From Roseiterribacter gracilis (GTDB taxonomy: Bacteria; Pseudomonadota; Alphaproteobacteria; BOG-932; Roseiterribacteraceae), in NCBI GenBank assembly GCA_018332375.1, contig BOPV01000001.1, positions 2,046,001 through 2,110,000 of the forward strand: 64,000 nt of DNA, in the 5' to 3' direction. Positions within the stretch are counted from its first letter, which is position 1; each line of letters opens with the position of its first letter. Shown in pieces: positions 41,550 through 48,806 of this stretch. The notes beneath the pieces are model-generated. The model was not told the DNA's origin and did no database searches. It was given only the letters and a program-made list of their open reading frames with translations. The position numbers were made by a program, and so were the translations under genes.

Positions 41550-42176
41550 ATGCGGACTTGGATCCTTGCAGGCATTGCAACGCTGGCGCTTACGGGCGCC
41601 GCACAAGCCCAGACATTCGGCCAGGGTGTCGCAGTCGGTGCACCCGCGCCCGCTTTCACCGCTGTCGACGTCAACGGCAAGTCGGTCAATCTCGCCGACT
41701 ACAAAGGCAAGACGGTCGTGCTGGAATGGACCAACAATGGCTGCCCGTTCGTGCGCGCCAACTATGACAGCGGCGCGATGCAGAAGACGCAGGCGGCTGC
41801 GAAAGATCAGGGCGTCGTGTGGTTGACGATCCTGTCGTCGGCACCGGGCACGCAAGGCTTCCTCACCGCCGATCAAGCCAAGGCCGATATCGCGAAAGAG
41901 AAAGCCAGCCCGACTGCCTATCTGCTCGATCCCGACGGCAAAGTAGGCAAGACGTATGGCGCCAAGACGACGCCGCACATGTTCGTGATCACGCCAGAAC
42001 AGAAGATCGCCTATATGGGCGCGATCGACGACAAGGCGACCGCGAAAGCGTCCGATCATCCGGCGGCCAAGAACTACGTCACCGCCGCGCTGCAGAATCT
42101 CGCGGGCGGCAAAGCCCCCGATCCGGCCAGCACGACGCCATACGGTTGCTCGGTGAAATACGCGGGCCAGTCGTAA
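41550..42176 (+). CDS. Secreted redoxin (AhpC/TSA-type thioredoxin-fold protein)
   Basis: A 208-residue periplasmic protein; signal peptide of about 20 residues (ending GAAQAQ). The thioredoxin-like fold shows VGAPAPAFTAVDVNGK and a single N-terminal reactive Cys65 in NNGCPFVRANY, with a second Cys (200) in YGCSVKY near the C terminus, as in peroxiredoxin-like redoxins. SD AAAGGAG lies upstream. It sits between a DsbD-like protein and a strong terminator, so it may be a reductant-dependent peroxidase or thiol reductase. Confidence 0.88.
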   Translation: MRTWILAGIATLALTGAAQAQTFGQGVAVGAPAPAFTAVDVNGKSVNLADYKGKTVVLEWTNNGCPFVRANYDSGAMQKTQAAAKDQGVVWLTILSSAPGTQGFLTADQAKADIAKEKASPTAYLLDPDGKVGKTYGAKTTPHMFVITPEQKIAYMGAIDDKATAKASDHPAAKNYVTAALQNLAGGKAPDPASTTPYGCSVKYAGQS

Positions 42177-42202
42177 CCGCTAGCGAACTGCACAAACGAA
42201 AG

Positions 42203-42229
42203 GCCCGCCGGGGACGGCGGGCTTTTTTT
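42203..42229 (+). terminator. Rho-independent terminator after the redoxin gene
   Basis: Perfect 7-bp stem GCCCGCC/GGCGGGC with a 6-nt loop followed by seven T, 26 bases after the stop codon. Confidence 0.95.
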
Positions 42230-42232
42230 GTT

Positions 42233-42452
42233 GAGTCACAAGCCTGCGAACCACCACGACGCCACGGACACGGCGAAGCACCACGAGTCACAGTCAGCAA
42301 GAAATCTCCGTCGCAAGACGAGATGGCTTTATCGACGCGCGAAGCGCGTCAGGAAATCCACTGCCGCCTTGCGACGCGCCCCACGCCGAAGACGGCTCTC
42401 GTGGTGCACCTTGGCGTTCGTGGCGTCGTGGTGGTGTGCTTCCTTGTGACTC
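42233..42452 (+). repeat. Large palindromic element D1 (family D)
   Basis: A 220-bp imperfect palindrome. The left 55 bases (42233-42287) match the reverse complement of the right 55 bases (42398-42452) at about 43 positions by hand count; both begin GAGTCACAAG and contain ACCACCACGACGCCACG. The centre holds a 32-bp core (42328-42359) that recurs perfectly, inverted, in element D2 at 43383-43414. No gene inside. It looks like a non-autonomous mobile or structural repeat. Confidence 0.85.
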
Positions 42453-42460
42453 CGAGGTCG

Positions 42461-42844
42461 TTACGCCAGCTCGGCGATCAGCAGCGTCAGGTCGCGTTCG
42501 ACCGAACGCAGATCCGGCCAAGGTGGGGTCGCGTCGTCGGGCGACGGTTGGTTTTCGCGCAGCGCGACGGCGAGTTTGGCGGCGACGCCCTGCAAGCTCT
42601 TCGCCTTGGTGCGGAAGATCGCGCGCGCCTGCATCTCCAGCTTGTCGGCCAACGCGTCGCGCACGCGGGCGGCGTCGCGGAACGCGCGGGCGGCATCCTT
42701 CTTTGCATCCGCGGTCGCGTCGAGCATTGCGCGCTCGCATTTCGAAGCCAGGCTGGCAGCCGCCTCCAGCCGGTCGCAATCGGACTGCCAAAGGCCGCAC
42801 ATCGACAGGACAAGGTCGTTGTGTGCACGGGTGGGCTTGGTCAT
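42461..42844 (-). CDS. Hypothetical helical protein
   Basis: A 127-residue protein without recognised family. It is rich in Ala, Arg, Asp and Leu, predicted mostly helical, with a coiled-coil-like middle (ADAKKDAARAFRDAARVRD) and no signal peptide or membrane segment. ATG 42844 is preferred; ATG 42853 would add three residues. It is transcribed away from the XRE regulator and both lie between the inverted elements D1 and D2. Its stop is only 8 bases from D1. Confidence 0.6.
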   Translation of the reverse strand: MTKPTRAHNDLVLSMCGLWQSDCDRLEAAASLASKCERAMLDATADAKKDAARAFRDAARVRDALADKLEMQARAIFRTKAKSLQGVAAKLAVALRENQPSPDDATPPWPDLRSVERDLTLLIAELA

Positions 42845-42979
42845 GCCGCCCATCCCCTTGCATGGCGCAAAGCGCGCATAGTTCGGCTATTCTCGGAATC
42901 AGCCATGATCCAAGCCTCCAGCTCGGGTTGTGGTCAGGCCGGGCGGGGTGTTCGTGCATCCCGTTCGGCCGCTTTCTCG

Positions 42980-42992
42980 ATATGTTCCATAT
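42980..42992. promoter_or_regulatory. Small palindrome upstream of the XRE gene
   Basis: ATATG-TTC-CATAT, a perfect 13-bp palindrome, 31 bases before the XRE start codon in the divergent intergenic region. It may be a second operator or overlap a promoter. Confidence 0.35.
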
Positions 42993-43001
42993 TTGAGGCA
43001 T

Positions 43002-43024
43002 TCGGTCAAATCGAATTTGACCGA
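43002..43024. promoter_or_regulatory. Operator-like palindrome at the XRE start codon
   Basis: TCGGTCAAAT and its exact reverse complement around a CGA centre (23 bp). The last base is the A of the XRE ATG. A perfect palindrome of this length over the start of a helix-turn-helix gene is the expected layout for tight autorepression. Confidence 0.7.
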
Positions 43025-43290
43025 TGCGCGACGAGGCGGCTTTGTCGGCGACACGTATTCGGCTTCTTGTCGGCCACAACATTCGGCGACTGCGAATTGC
43101 GGCAAAGCTGTCGCAAGCCGAACTCAGTGAGATGACAGAGATCCCGCGCGGCCGGATCAGCGAATACGAAGCCGGCGCGTTTTCGTTCGGCATCGACATG
43201 CTCGAACGGTTTGCCGAAGCGTTCGACGCCCCTTACGCGGAATTCTTCAACGAGACCGGTTTCGAAGAGCCGAAGCGCAAGAAGCGCTGA
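43024..43290 (+). CDS. XRE-family helix-turn-helix regulator
   Basis: An 88-residue DNA-binding protein. One HTH_3 domain fills it: GHNIRRLRIAAKLSQAELSEMTEI, GRISEYEAG and FAEAFDAPYAEFF. A basic tail EPKRKKR ends it. Size and architecture resemble phage Cro/C1-like or restriction-modification controller proteins, but no toxin, methylase or phage gene is adjacent. It is divergent from the hypothetical gene at 42461-42844. Confidence 0.88.
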   Translation: MRDEAALSATRIRLLVGHNIRRLRIAAKLSQAELSEMTEIPRGRISEYEAGAFSFGIDMLERFAEAFDAPYAEFFNETGFEEPKRKKR

Positions 43291-43307
43291 GGCGGCGCTT
43301 CAGCGGC

Positions 43308-43509
43308 AAGTCACCAATCAGCAAACCGCCAAGACGCCAAGAACGCCAAGCGGGCGCCAAGAGAACGAGCGCACGGTTGCAGGGATTTCCTGACGCGCTT
43401 CGCGCGTCGATAAAACCTATGCCGTCATGCGATGCGTCACGCCACGATCCGTGACTCTTGGCGAACCTTGGCGTCCTTGGCGTCTTGGCGGTTTGCTTCC
43501 TCGTGACTC
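43308..43509 (-). repeat. Large palindromic element D2 (family D, inverted relative to D1)
   Basis: A 202-bp imperfect palindrome. The left arm (43308-43364) and right arm (43453-43509) are near inverse copies. The heptamer CGCCAAG occurs four times in the left arm (43327, 43335, 43344, 43355) and its inverse CTTGGCG four times in the right arm (43457, 43467, 43476, 43484). The core at 43383-43414 is the exact inverse of the D1 core. The outer ends GTCAC/GTGAC are shared with D1. Confidence 0.85.
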
Positions 43510-43523
43510 ACGAGGTGCGCGCG

Positions 43524-44297
43524 CTATTTCCCCGCGCGCACCTTCTCCATGAAGTCGAACACTTCTTCCGCGAACGGGCCGCGCACTTTGCCGGGGACCG
43601 TGACGTCTTCGACTTTGTGGCCGATGCCGCGCACGTAATCGACCGCGGATTTGATCTGCAAATCGATCGGCGAACCGGGCACGCCGACCTTGTCGTCGCC
43701 GCCGCGCAGAATCTCGATCGACAAGGGTGTCGTCGTCTTGGTCTTGATCTGGGTTTCGTCGACGCAACGTCCGGCGAAATTGGGGAAGACCAACGCCGCG
43801 CCGTAATAGGCGGCGGGATTGTGAATCACTTCGCGCCAGATCACGTGACCGGCGGCTTCATAGCCGGTGATGAAGGCGCGGCCCTCGGCTTTGAAGCGCT
43901 TGCGCACATCCTGCAGCACCGCGGCCAAACCTTCGTGATCGAATTTGCAGACGCCGTCTTTCTCAGCCTTCTCGAACACGTCGGGCTTGTAGCCGAACAC
44001 GTCGGCGAACCGCCACGGCACGCCGCCGCTTCCCAGCACGACCGGCACCACGATGATCCAGGGCTTGCTGCGTCGCGCGGCGATGAACGCATCCATCACG
44101 GTGGTGAATTCGCGGGTTGCGTCGGGCAAGGCCACGATCACCGGCCAGGTCCGTTCCGGCGTCCAGCCAGCCGGCAGCGACACGTAGTAATCCATCGGCG
44201 ACCCGGCCGCGGTGAAACGATGCGCGGTCGCATCCTCGGCCAATGCCGGCCCCACCCCGAACAAAACCAAGGCCAAAAGCCCGATCACAAAGCGCAT
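43524..44297 (-). CDS. Secreted alpha/beta-hydrolase-fold protein
   Basis: A 257-residue protein with a signal peptide (first 20 residues, ending ALAED). The body resembles esterase/depolymerase-type hydrolases: SPMDYYVSLPAGWTP, WPVIVALPDA, and a nucleophile-elbow position ITGYEAAGHV where the usual G-x-S-x-G serine is replaced by Tyr-Glu, so it may be catalytically altered. ATG 44297 is preferred; the frame extends to 44354 with Arg-rich sequence before the signal peptide. Confidence 0.65.
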   Translation of the reverse strand: MRFVIGLLALVLFGVGPALAEDATAHRFTAAGSPMDYYVSLPAGWTPERTWPVIVALPDATREFTTVMDAFIAARRSKPWIIVVPVVLGSGGVPWRFADVFGYKPDVFEKAEKDGVCKFDHEGLAAVLQDVRKRFKAEGRAFITGYEAAGHVIWREVIHNPAAYYGAALVFPNFAGRCVDETQIKTKTTTPLSIEILRGGDDKVGVPGSPIDLQIKSAVDYVRGIGHKVEDVTVPGKVRGPFAEEVFDFMEKVRAGK

Positions 44298-44401
44298 CCG
44301 AATCACCCTGCGTTGTTGCACGGAAAAGGTCGCTCTCTGCCGTTGCCATGCCATGAATCGGTTGTAACGGTCAGGGACATCGTGCCTGCAGGAGCGTTCC
44401 G

Positions 44402-44749
44402 ATGACTATGCGCATCTTCACTTTCGCCACCCTGGCGTTCGCAACCGCAGCATCTCCCGCTGTCGCGGGCCAGATCACCATCGTCAATGATGGCACGCAG
44501 GAGATCGGGTTTCAGATCTTCGACGGAAAGACCTTCGTCGATAGTGGCCGCGTGCGCCCGCCCGCGGGCACGCAGACGTCGCGCAACGTCGCCAACAAAA
44601 AGATCACCTTGGTGCTGTGGCGTGGCGGCGGCGGCACCGGCGGCAAGTACGACGACAATGACCGCTGCCAGGTCGAGTTCGCCACCGGCACCGGGTTGGT
44701 GCATGTGACGACAGGCAAAAAACTTACGTGCTTGCTGGGGAAGAAATAG
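44402..44749 (+). CDS. Small secreted protein of unknown function
   Basis: A 115-residue protein with a clear signal peptide (first 22 residues, cleaved after AVAG). The mature part starts QITIVNDGTQEIGFQIFDG and looks like an all-beta domain, with two Cys (in DRCQVEF and LTCLLGKK) that could form a disulfide. Family not recognised. SD-like AGGAG lies upstream. It overlaps the convergent MFS gene by 26 bases at the 3' end. Confidence 0.7.
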   Translation: MTMRIFTFATLAFATAASPAVAGQITIVNDGTQEIGFQIFDGKTFVDSGRVRPPAGTQTSRNVANKKITLVLWRGGGGTGGKYDDNDRCQVEFATGTGLVHVTTGKKLTCLLGKK

Positions 44750-45920
44750 GCGCTTGCGCTTTCGTGCGCAGCAGCAACGCGACGCACGGCACGTACAGCG
44801 CCGCACCGATCAGCCACACCGCGCCCGGCAAGGCCGGCGTGGTCCAGGCATAGATCGTCGTAAAGACCAGCGGCGACACGATCACCGCGATGCTGGTCAG
44901 GGCCGCGATCAGCCCCTGCAATTCGCCTTGGCGATCTTCGCTGACGCTGTTCGACAACAGCGCCTGCACCGCCGGCTGTCCGATCCCGCCCAGACACAGC
45001 AGCGGGATCATCGCCAGCACGACCCATCCCTGCCCGGTCACGCCGATCACGATATAAGCGAGACCGTCGAAAATGCAGGACATGACGAAGGCGCCGCGCT
45101 CGCCCAACCGCTTCACCGCCGGCCCGGCGACGAAGGCTTGCGCGATTGCATGCAAGGCGCCGAACGCGGTCAGCGACAGGCCGATCGTCTGCAAGTCCCA
45201 GCCGAACCGGTCCTGGTTTGAAATCACCCACATGACGTGACCGACGGTGCCGACCATCGCCATCAAACCGAACACGACCAGCAACGGACCCAGCACCGGC
45301 CCGCGCAGCGCGCTGTGCATGGCGCGGAACGGATTGGCGTCGCGCCACGCGACCACGGTGCTGCGCACGCGTGCCGGTTCGGGCAGAAGAAACAAGCCGA
45401 CGAGGAAATTCACGCCGTTGAGCAACGCGGCCGCAACGAACGGCGCGCGCAACGAGTCCGCGCCCAACCAACCGCCCAGCGCCGGCCCGATGATAAAGCC
45501 GACACCGAACGCGGCGCTGAGCAGACCGAACCGTTGCGCACGATTGGTCTCGTCGGTGATGTCGGCGATATAGGCGTTCGCAACCGCCATGTTGGCGCCG
45601 GTGACGCCGGCGATCGCGCGACCGGCATAGATCACCCACAAATAGGGTGTCGTCGCCATCACGAGATAGTCGACCGCTGCACCGGCTAGCGAGATCAGCA
45701 GAATTGGACGGCGCCCGAACCGGTCGCTGAGCAAACCCAGCAACGGCGCGAACAGAAACTGCATCAGCGCGTAGAGCGTAACCAGCAGCCCGTATTCGTT
45801 GGCGACGTCGCCCTCGCGTCCCAACGCGCGCAGCAGCCCCGGTAGAATCGGCATCACAATGCCGATGCCGATCGCATCGAGCATCATGGTGGCGAGAACA
45901 ACGTACAGACCGCGGGACAT
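44724..45920 (-). CDS. MFS transporter, TetA/DHA1-like
   Basis: A 398-residue major facilitator with twelve hydrophobic segments. The N terminus GIGIVMPILPGLLRALG, motif A GLLSDRFGRRP and the AYIADITDETNRAQRFGLLSA loop match the TetA/TCR group of the DHA1 family. Such proteins export drugs or other small molecules; resistance cannot be inferred. ATG 45920 is chosen because residues before it do not resemble the family (frame open to 46052 and overlapping the YjbR gene). Confidence 0.9.
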   Translation of the reverse strand: MSRGLYVVLATMMLDAIGIGIVMPILPGLLRALGREGDVANEYGLLVTLYALMQFLFAPLLGLLSDRFGRRPILLISLAGAAVDYLVMATTPYLWVIYAGRAIAGVTGANMAVANAYIADITDETNRAQRFGLLSAAFGVGFIIGPALGGWLGADSLRAPFVAAALLNGVNFLVGLFLLPEPARVRSTVVAWRDANPFRAMHSALRGPVLGPLLVVFGLMAMVGTVGHVMWVISNQDRFGWDLQTIGLSLTAFGALHAIAQAFVAGPAVKRLGERGAFVMSCIFDGLAYIVIGVTGQGWVVLAMIPLLCLGGIGQPAVQALLSNSVSEDRQGELQGLIAALTSIAVIVSPLVFTTIYAWTTPALPGAVWLIGAALYVPCVALLLRTKAQAPISSPAST

Positions 45921-46000
45921 CGAGCGCGCTTTCAAAAGGGCGCTGCTTCTAACAAGCGGCTGCCGCCACAGACCAGCGGAAACTGCGCTCGCCGCGGCTG

Positions 46001-46366
46001 CTAGCTGCGTTTCTTTTTGGCCGGTGGCTTTTTTGCCGGCACGTTGCGCCACGCGGCGCGGATCGCGCTTTCCAACGTAACCGCATCAACCGCGTCGAGC
46101 TTCACCAACGTGCAACCTGCGCGGCCCCATGCACCGGTGGCGGGTTTGAACGCAGCAGGTTCCGCGTCGATCCGCATTGCCTGGTCTTGCGCCGACAGTT
46201 TGACCATGCCCCACGCCGGATCGGGCGAACCCAAGGTCGCAAAGATCTTGCCGTGCACGCGAAAGTCGGCAGTCCCCATATGCGCGCCTTCGACCGCGCC
46301 CGCGCAGGCAAGCGCGCGACGGCGAAACTCTGCCGGCGTCGACGTAACGGTTTTCTTGGTCGGCAT
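46001..46366 (-). CDS. MmcQ/YjbR-family protein (copy 2)
   Basis: A 121-residue protein of the YjbR fold: FRRRALACAGAVEGAHMGTADFRVHGKIFATLG, WGMVKLS and WGRAGCTLVKLD. YjbR proteins are single-domain proteins of unknown function, with a fold like the DNA-binding domain of certain regulators. The C terminus is a Lys/Pro-rich tail. It lies 15 bases after a tandem paralogue and was probably formed by local duplication. Confidence 0.85.
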   Translation of the reverse strand: MPTKKTVTSTPAEFRRRALACAGAVEGAHMGTADFRVHGKIFATLGSPDPAWGMVKLSAQDQAMRIDAEPAAFKPATGAWGRAGCTLVKLDAVDAVTLESAIRAAWRNVPAKKPPAKKKRS

Positions 46367-46381
46367 GCAGCAGCGCGCCGA

Positions 46382-46789
46382 CTAGCCGAACGCCTTTTTG
46401 CGATCGATGGCTTTCTTCTTCGCGACGGTCTTGCGCATCCGCTTGCCCTTCTTCGCCGCGACATAAACCCAGGCGGCGGCGATGGCGCTTTCGAGCGTTT
46501 TGCTGTCGACCATGTCGAGCTTCACCATGGTCGAGCCGTGCCGTCCCCACGCGCCTGCTGCGGGTTTGAACGCGCCCGGCACAGTGGCGAGGCGCAACGC
46601 CTGCTCGTCCTTGGTCAGCTTGATCATGCCCCACGCCGGATCGGGATAGCCCAATGACGCGAAGACGCGATCGAACACACGGAAATCGGCGTGCCCCATA
46701 TGCGCGCCTTCGACCGCACCTTCGCAGGCGAGTGCGAGTTCGCGGAAGTCATCCGGGGTCGAGCTTGGCTTGATCGGTTTGGGCGGCAC
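46382..46789 (-). CDS. MmcQ/YjbR-family protein (copy 1)
   Basis: A 135-residue YjbR-fold protein, clearly paralogous to its downstream neighbour: both have LALACEGAVEGAHMG-like, WGMIKL and GAWGR segments at the same places. The C terminus carries a longer basic tail (KKGKRMRKTVAKKKAIDRKK) that may bind nucleic acid. Confidence 0.85.
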   Translation of the reverse strand: MPPKPIKPSSTPDDFRELALACEGAVEGAHMGHADFRVFDRVFASLGYPDPAWGMIKLTKDEQALRLATVPGAFKPAAGAWGRHGSTMVKLDMVDSKTLESAIAAAWVYVAAKKGKRMRKTVAKKKAIDRKKAFG

Positions 46790-46809
46790 GGTCCCGAGGA
46801 TGCGCGACC

Positions 46810-47256
46810 TCAGCGCTTACCGCAATCAGCCGCAGTCCCTGCCGTAAAACGCCACGACTCTTCGCGCGGCTTGCCGCTGATCGTGCCGTCGATCTTGGCC
46901 AACAGCTCATTTCCGTCTCGCATATAGGTGATGCGCGCGGGGAAACCGTGCTCGGGGTTGGCGAAGACCGCATGGTTGGCGTCGCCTTCGACGAGCTTGA
47001 ACGGAACTGGCGGCTTGCCCGCCGGGCTCGCCCAATAGGTCCAGCCATCCGCCTCACGCTGGATGCGCAGATGTTCGAACATCGCTTTGCCTTTGCGCAG
47101 CGTCAGGTTGGCGCCCACCGCGAGCCCTTCGCGCGGCCCGAGCCAGCGTTCTTCGACGAATCCGTCGCTGGTGCATTGGCGCCAATCGCCCGACAGGAAC
47201 GTCAGATCGGCGTCGGTGATGGCGGCGGTGGCAGCAGCAAGAAGCAAAGCGAACAT
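46810..47256 (-). CDS. DUF6265-family secreted protein (paralogue)
   Basis: A 148-residue protein with a short signal peptide (about 13 residues). The mature part LTFLSGDWRQC, VEERWLGPREGLAVG, and FANPEHGFPARITY is the DUF6265 pattern, shared at low similarity with the protein at 38823-39290. Function unknown. Only 20 bases before the YjbR pair on the same strand, so possibly one operon. Confidence 0.78.
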   Translation of the reverse strand: MFALLLAAATAAITDADLTFLSGDWRQCTSDGFVEERWLGPREGLAVGANLTLRKGKAMFEHLRIQREADGWTYWASPAGKPPVPFKLVEGDANHAVFANPEHGFPARITYMRDGNELLAKIDGTISGKPREESWRFTAGTAADCGKR

Positions 47257-47287
47257 TCGTTCTCTCCTTCGGGTTTTCCCCGTCCTC

Positions 47288-48112
47288 TTACCGATCCTCG
47301 TCGTCGCTGCCTTGTATGTTCACGACGAGGTCGAGCTCGGCCAGGCTGGTCGCCAAGCCGGCACCATTGGCGACGAATTCCGACGCGCTGCAGCCGACGA
47401 AGCGCTGAAAGTCGCGTGCCATTTGCGGGTGGTCGAAATAGCCCGCCGCCTGCGCGGCCGCCGACCAGGTCGACAAGGTCGTGCCCTGCAACGCGTCGAA
47501 CACGCGGCGGAACCGCACCAGGCTTTTCAGCATGCGCGGACTGACGCCGACGACGGTCGAAAAGCGCCGCTGCAGATTGCGCGGCGTCAGCCCCGACGTC
47601 GCGCACAGCGCATCGAGATTGTCGCCGCCGCCGGCCAGGATCACCTCGACCGCGCGCTCGACCGCTTCGTCGCGCAAATCGGGATGCGAAGCGATATGTT
47701 GCGCGACATAGGCGAACAGCGCCGCCTCATCCGACGGCGCATCGACCAGCGCCAGGCGCCGGTCGGTCGCCGACGCCAACGTCTCACCCAGAAACGCCCA
47801 GGCGCCGGCTGGCTTGAACCGCACGCCCACCACGTCGACCGGCCCCGGCGCGCGCAGCAGCAACGGACGCGTCAGTTGTCCCGCAAACAACACGCGCGGC
47901 TGCGCGTGCCATGCACCGTCGCGCCATTCTTCGTAGGGCGTGCCGCGATGCAGGATCAGCTCGGCGCGCCCGTCGGGCGGAATTCGTTGCGGCGTCAGAT
48001 CGTGGCCGGCGGTGTAGCGCCACACACATTGCACGTGGTCGGCCAGCGAAGCGGGCGGTGCTTCTTCTTGGTAGCTATGGGCCACAACCGTCTTCGCTTT
48101 CGCCGCCTTCAT
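47288..48112 (-). CDS. AraC-family transcriptional regulator
   Basis: A 274-residue regulator. The N-terminal part (residues 1-150) resembles the DUF6597-type sensor of AraC proteins (LADHVQCVWRYTAG, IPPDGRAELILH, VGVRFKPAGAWAFLG). The C terminus has the two AraC helix-turn-helix motifs, NLDALCATSGLTPRNLQRRF and WSAAAQAAGYFDHPQMARDF. Inducer unknown. Its start overlaps the end of the upstream secreted-protein gene by 38 bases. Confidence 0.9.
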   Translation of the reverse strand: MKAAKAKTVVAHSYQEEAPPASLADHVQCVWRYTAGHDLTPQRIPPDGRAELILHRGTPYEEWRDGAWHAQPRVLFAGQLTRPLLLRAPGPVDVVGVRFKPAGAWAFLGETLASATDRRLALVDAPSDEAALFAYVAQHIASHPDLRDEAVERAVEVILAGGGDNLDALCATSGLTPRNLQRRFSTVVGVSPRMLKSLVRFRRVFDALQGTTLSTWSAAAQAAGYFDHPQMARDFQRFVGCSASEFVANGAGLATSLAELDLVVNIQGSDDEDR

Positions 48113-48710
48113 AGTCGCGCGGCAAGGCCAGCCCGACTTCGCGCAACAGGGCCGTGTCGGCGTTGCAGTATTTCTTGGTCGAGCGCCAGGTGCGCACCCG
48201 TTCCAGCACGTCGCCCATCTCGTCGGTCACGACCACACGATAGAGCTCGAACGCGACCTGCGCCGGTGCGGGCGTGTCGTCTTTGACGTCGCGCGTCGCG
48301 GTAAAAACCAGCGTCTCGCTTTCCTCGCCGCCGATCTTGCCGCGCGCAAACCGCACGCTGCGCACCATGTCTTCAAATGTGTGCGGCGTGTCGGTCAGCA
48401 TGTCCTGCACGTGCCACGGCGTCGGCACCGTGATGGGCACGATGTTCCAATCACTGCGCCCCATCCCGCTTGCAGTTGTGATCAGATAGATCGAATAGCC
48501 ATAGGCATTGCCGTTCTCGCGCCACGCTTTCAACACACGCGCGGGACGATTGTCGGGCGTGAAGCCCGGAATCGTGGTGAAGCCGGGCGCGACGTCGATT
48601 GCGGTGAGGTCGGTTGGTTTGGCAGCAACGACTGGCGCGTCGGCGGCGTGGGCGGTCAGCGCGACAAGCGCAGCAAGAAAGCAAAGTGCAGAGCGCATCG
48701 TTTTTGCCAT
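48075..48710 (-). CDS. Hypothetical secreted protein
   Basis: A 211-residue protein with a signal peptide (MAKTMRSALCFLAALVALTA, cleaved near HAAD). The mature part has no motif that identifies a family; it ends in an acidic tail with two Cys. ATG 48710 directly follows a family B palindrome. The frame extends to 48791, but that part (PRLVPGIHAT..., PGTGPGMT) is translated repeat. It overlaps the downstream AraC gene by 38 bases, so they are probably co-expressed. Confidence 0.65.
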   Translation of the reverse strand: MAKTMRSALCFLAALVALTAHAADAPVVAAKPTDLTAIDVAPGFTTIPGFTPDNRPARVLKAWRENGNAYGYSIYLITTASGMGRSDWNIVPITVPTPWHVQDMLTDTPHTFEDMVRSVRFARGKIGGEESETLVFTATRDVKDDTPAPAQVAFELYRVVVTDEMGDVLERVRTWRSTKKYCNADTALLREVGLALPRDYEGGESEDGCGP

Positions 48711-48795
48711 CGTCATGCCCGGCCCTGTGCCGGGCATCCACGCGATTGGTGACTCACAAGTAGCGTGGATGCCGGGGACAAGCCTTGGCATGACG
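48711..48795. repeat. Palindromic repeat pair, family B (GTCATGCCCGG type)
   Basis: CGTCATGCCCGGCCCTGTGC... (48711-48744) and an imperfect inverse (48762-48795) around a 17-nt centre. The element touches the ATG of the minus-strand gene at 48710. It is related in design to family A (both end CGTCATnCCC) but differs in sequence. Confidence 0.85.
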
Positions 48796-48806
48796 AAAGA
48801 GGAACG

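Noticed and set aside
42930..43130. 66-codon plus-strand frame overlapping the XRE start
   Set aside because: It lies across the operator and the XRE gene in another frame, with no SD or protein-like composition.
43327..43490. CGCCAAG heptamer runs considered as a CRISPR-like array
   Set aside because: Units are only 7 bases with 1-4 base spacing and are mirrored in the other arm; they form a palindromic element, not repeat-spacer units.
44724..45920. Tetracycline resistance gene
   Set aside because: The protein is TetA-like, but DHA1 exporters have many substrates and sequence alone does not show tetracycline efflux; named only as an MFS transporter.
48711..48791. Extended N terminus (PRLVPGIHAT...) of the secreted-protein gene
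   Set aside because: It is translated family B repeat; the signal peptide starts after it.
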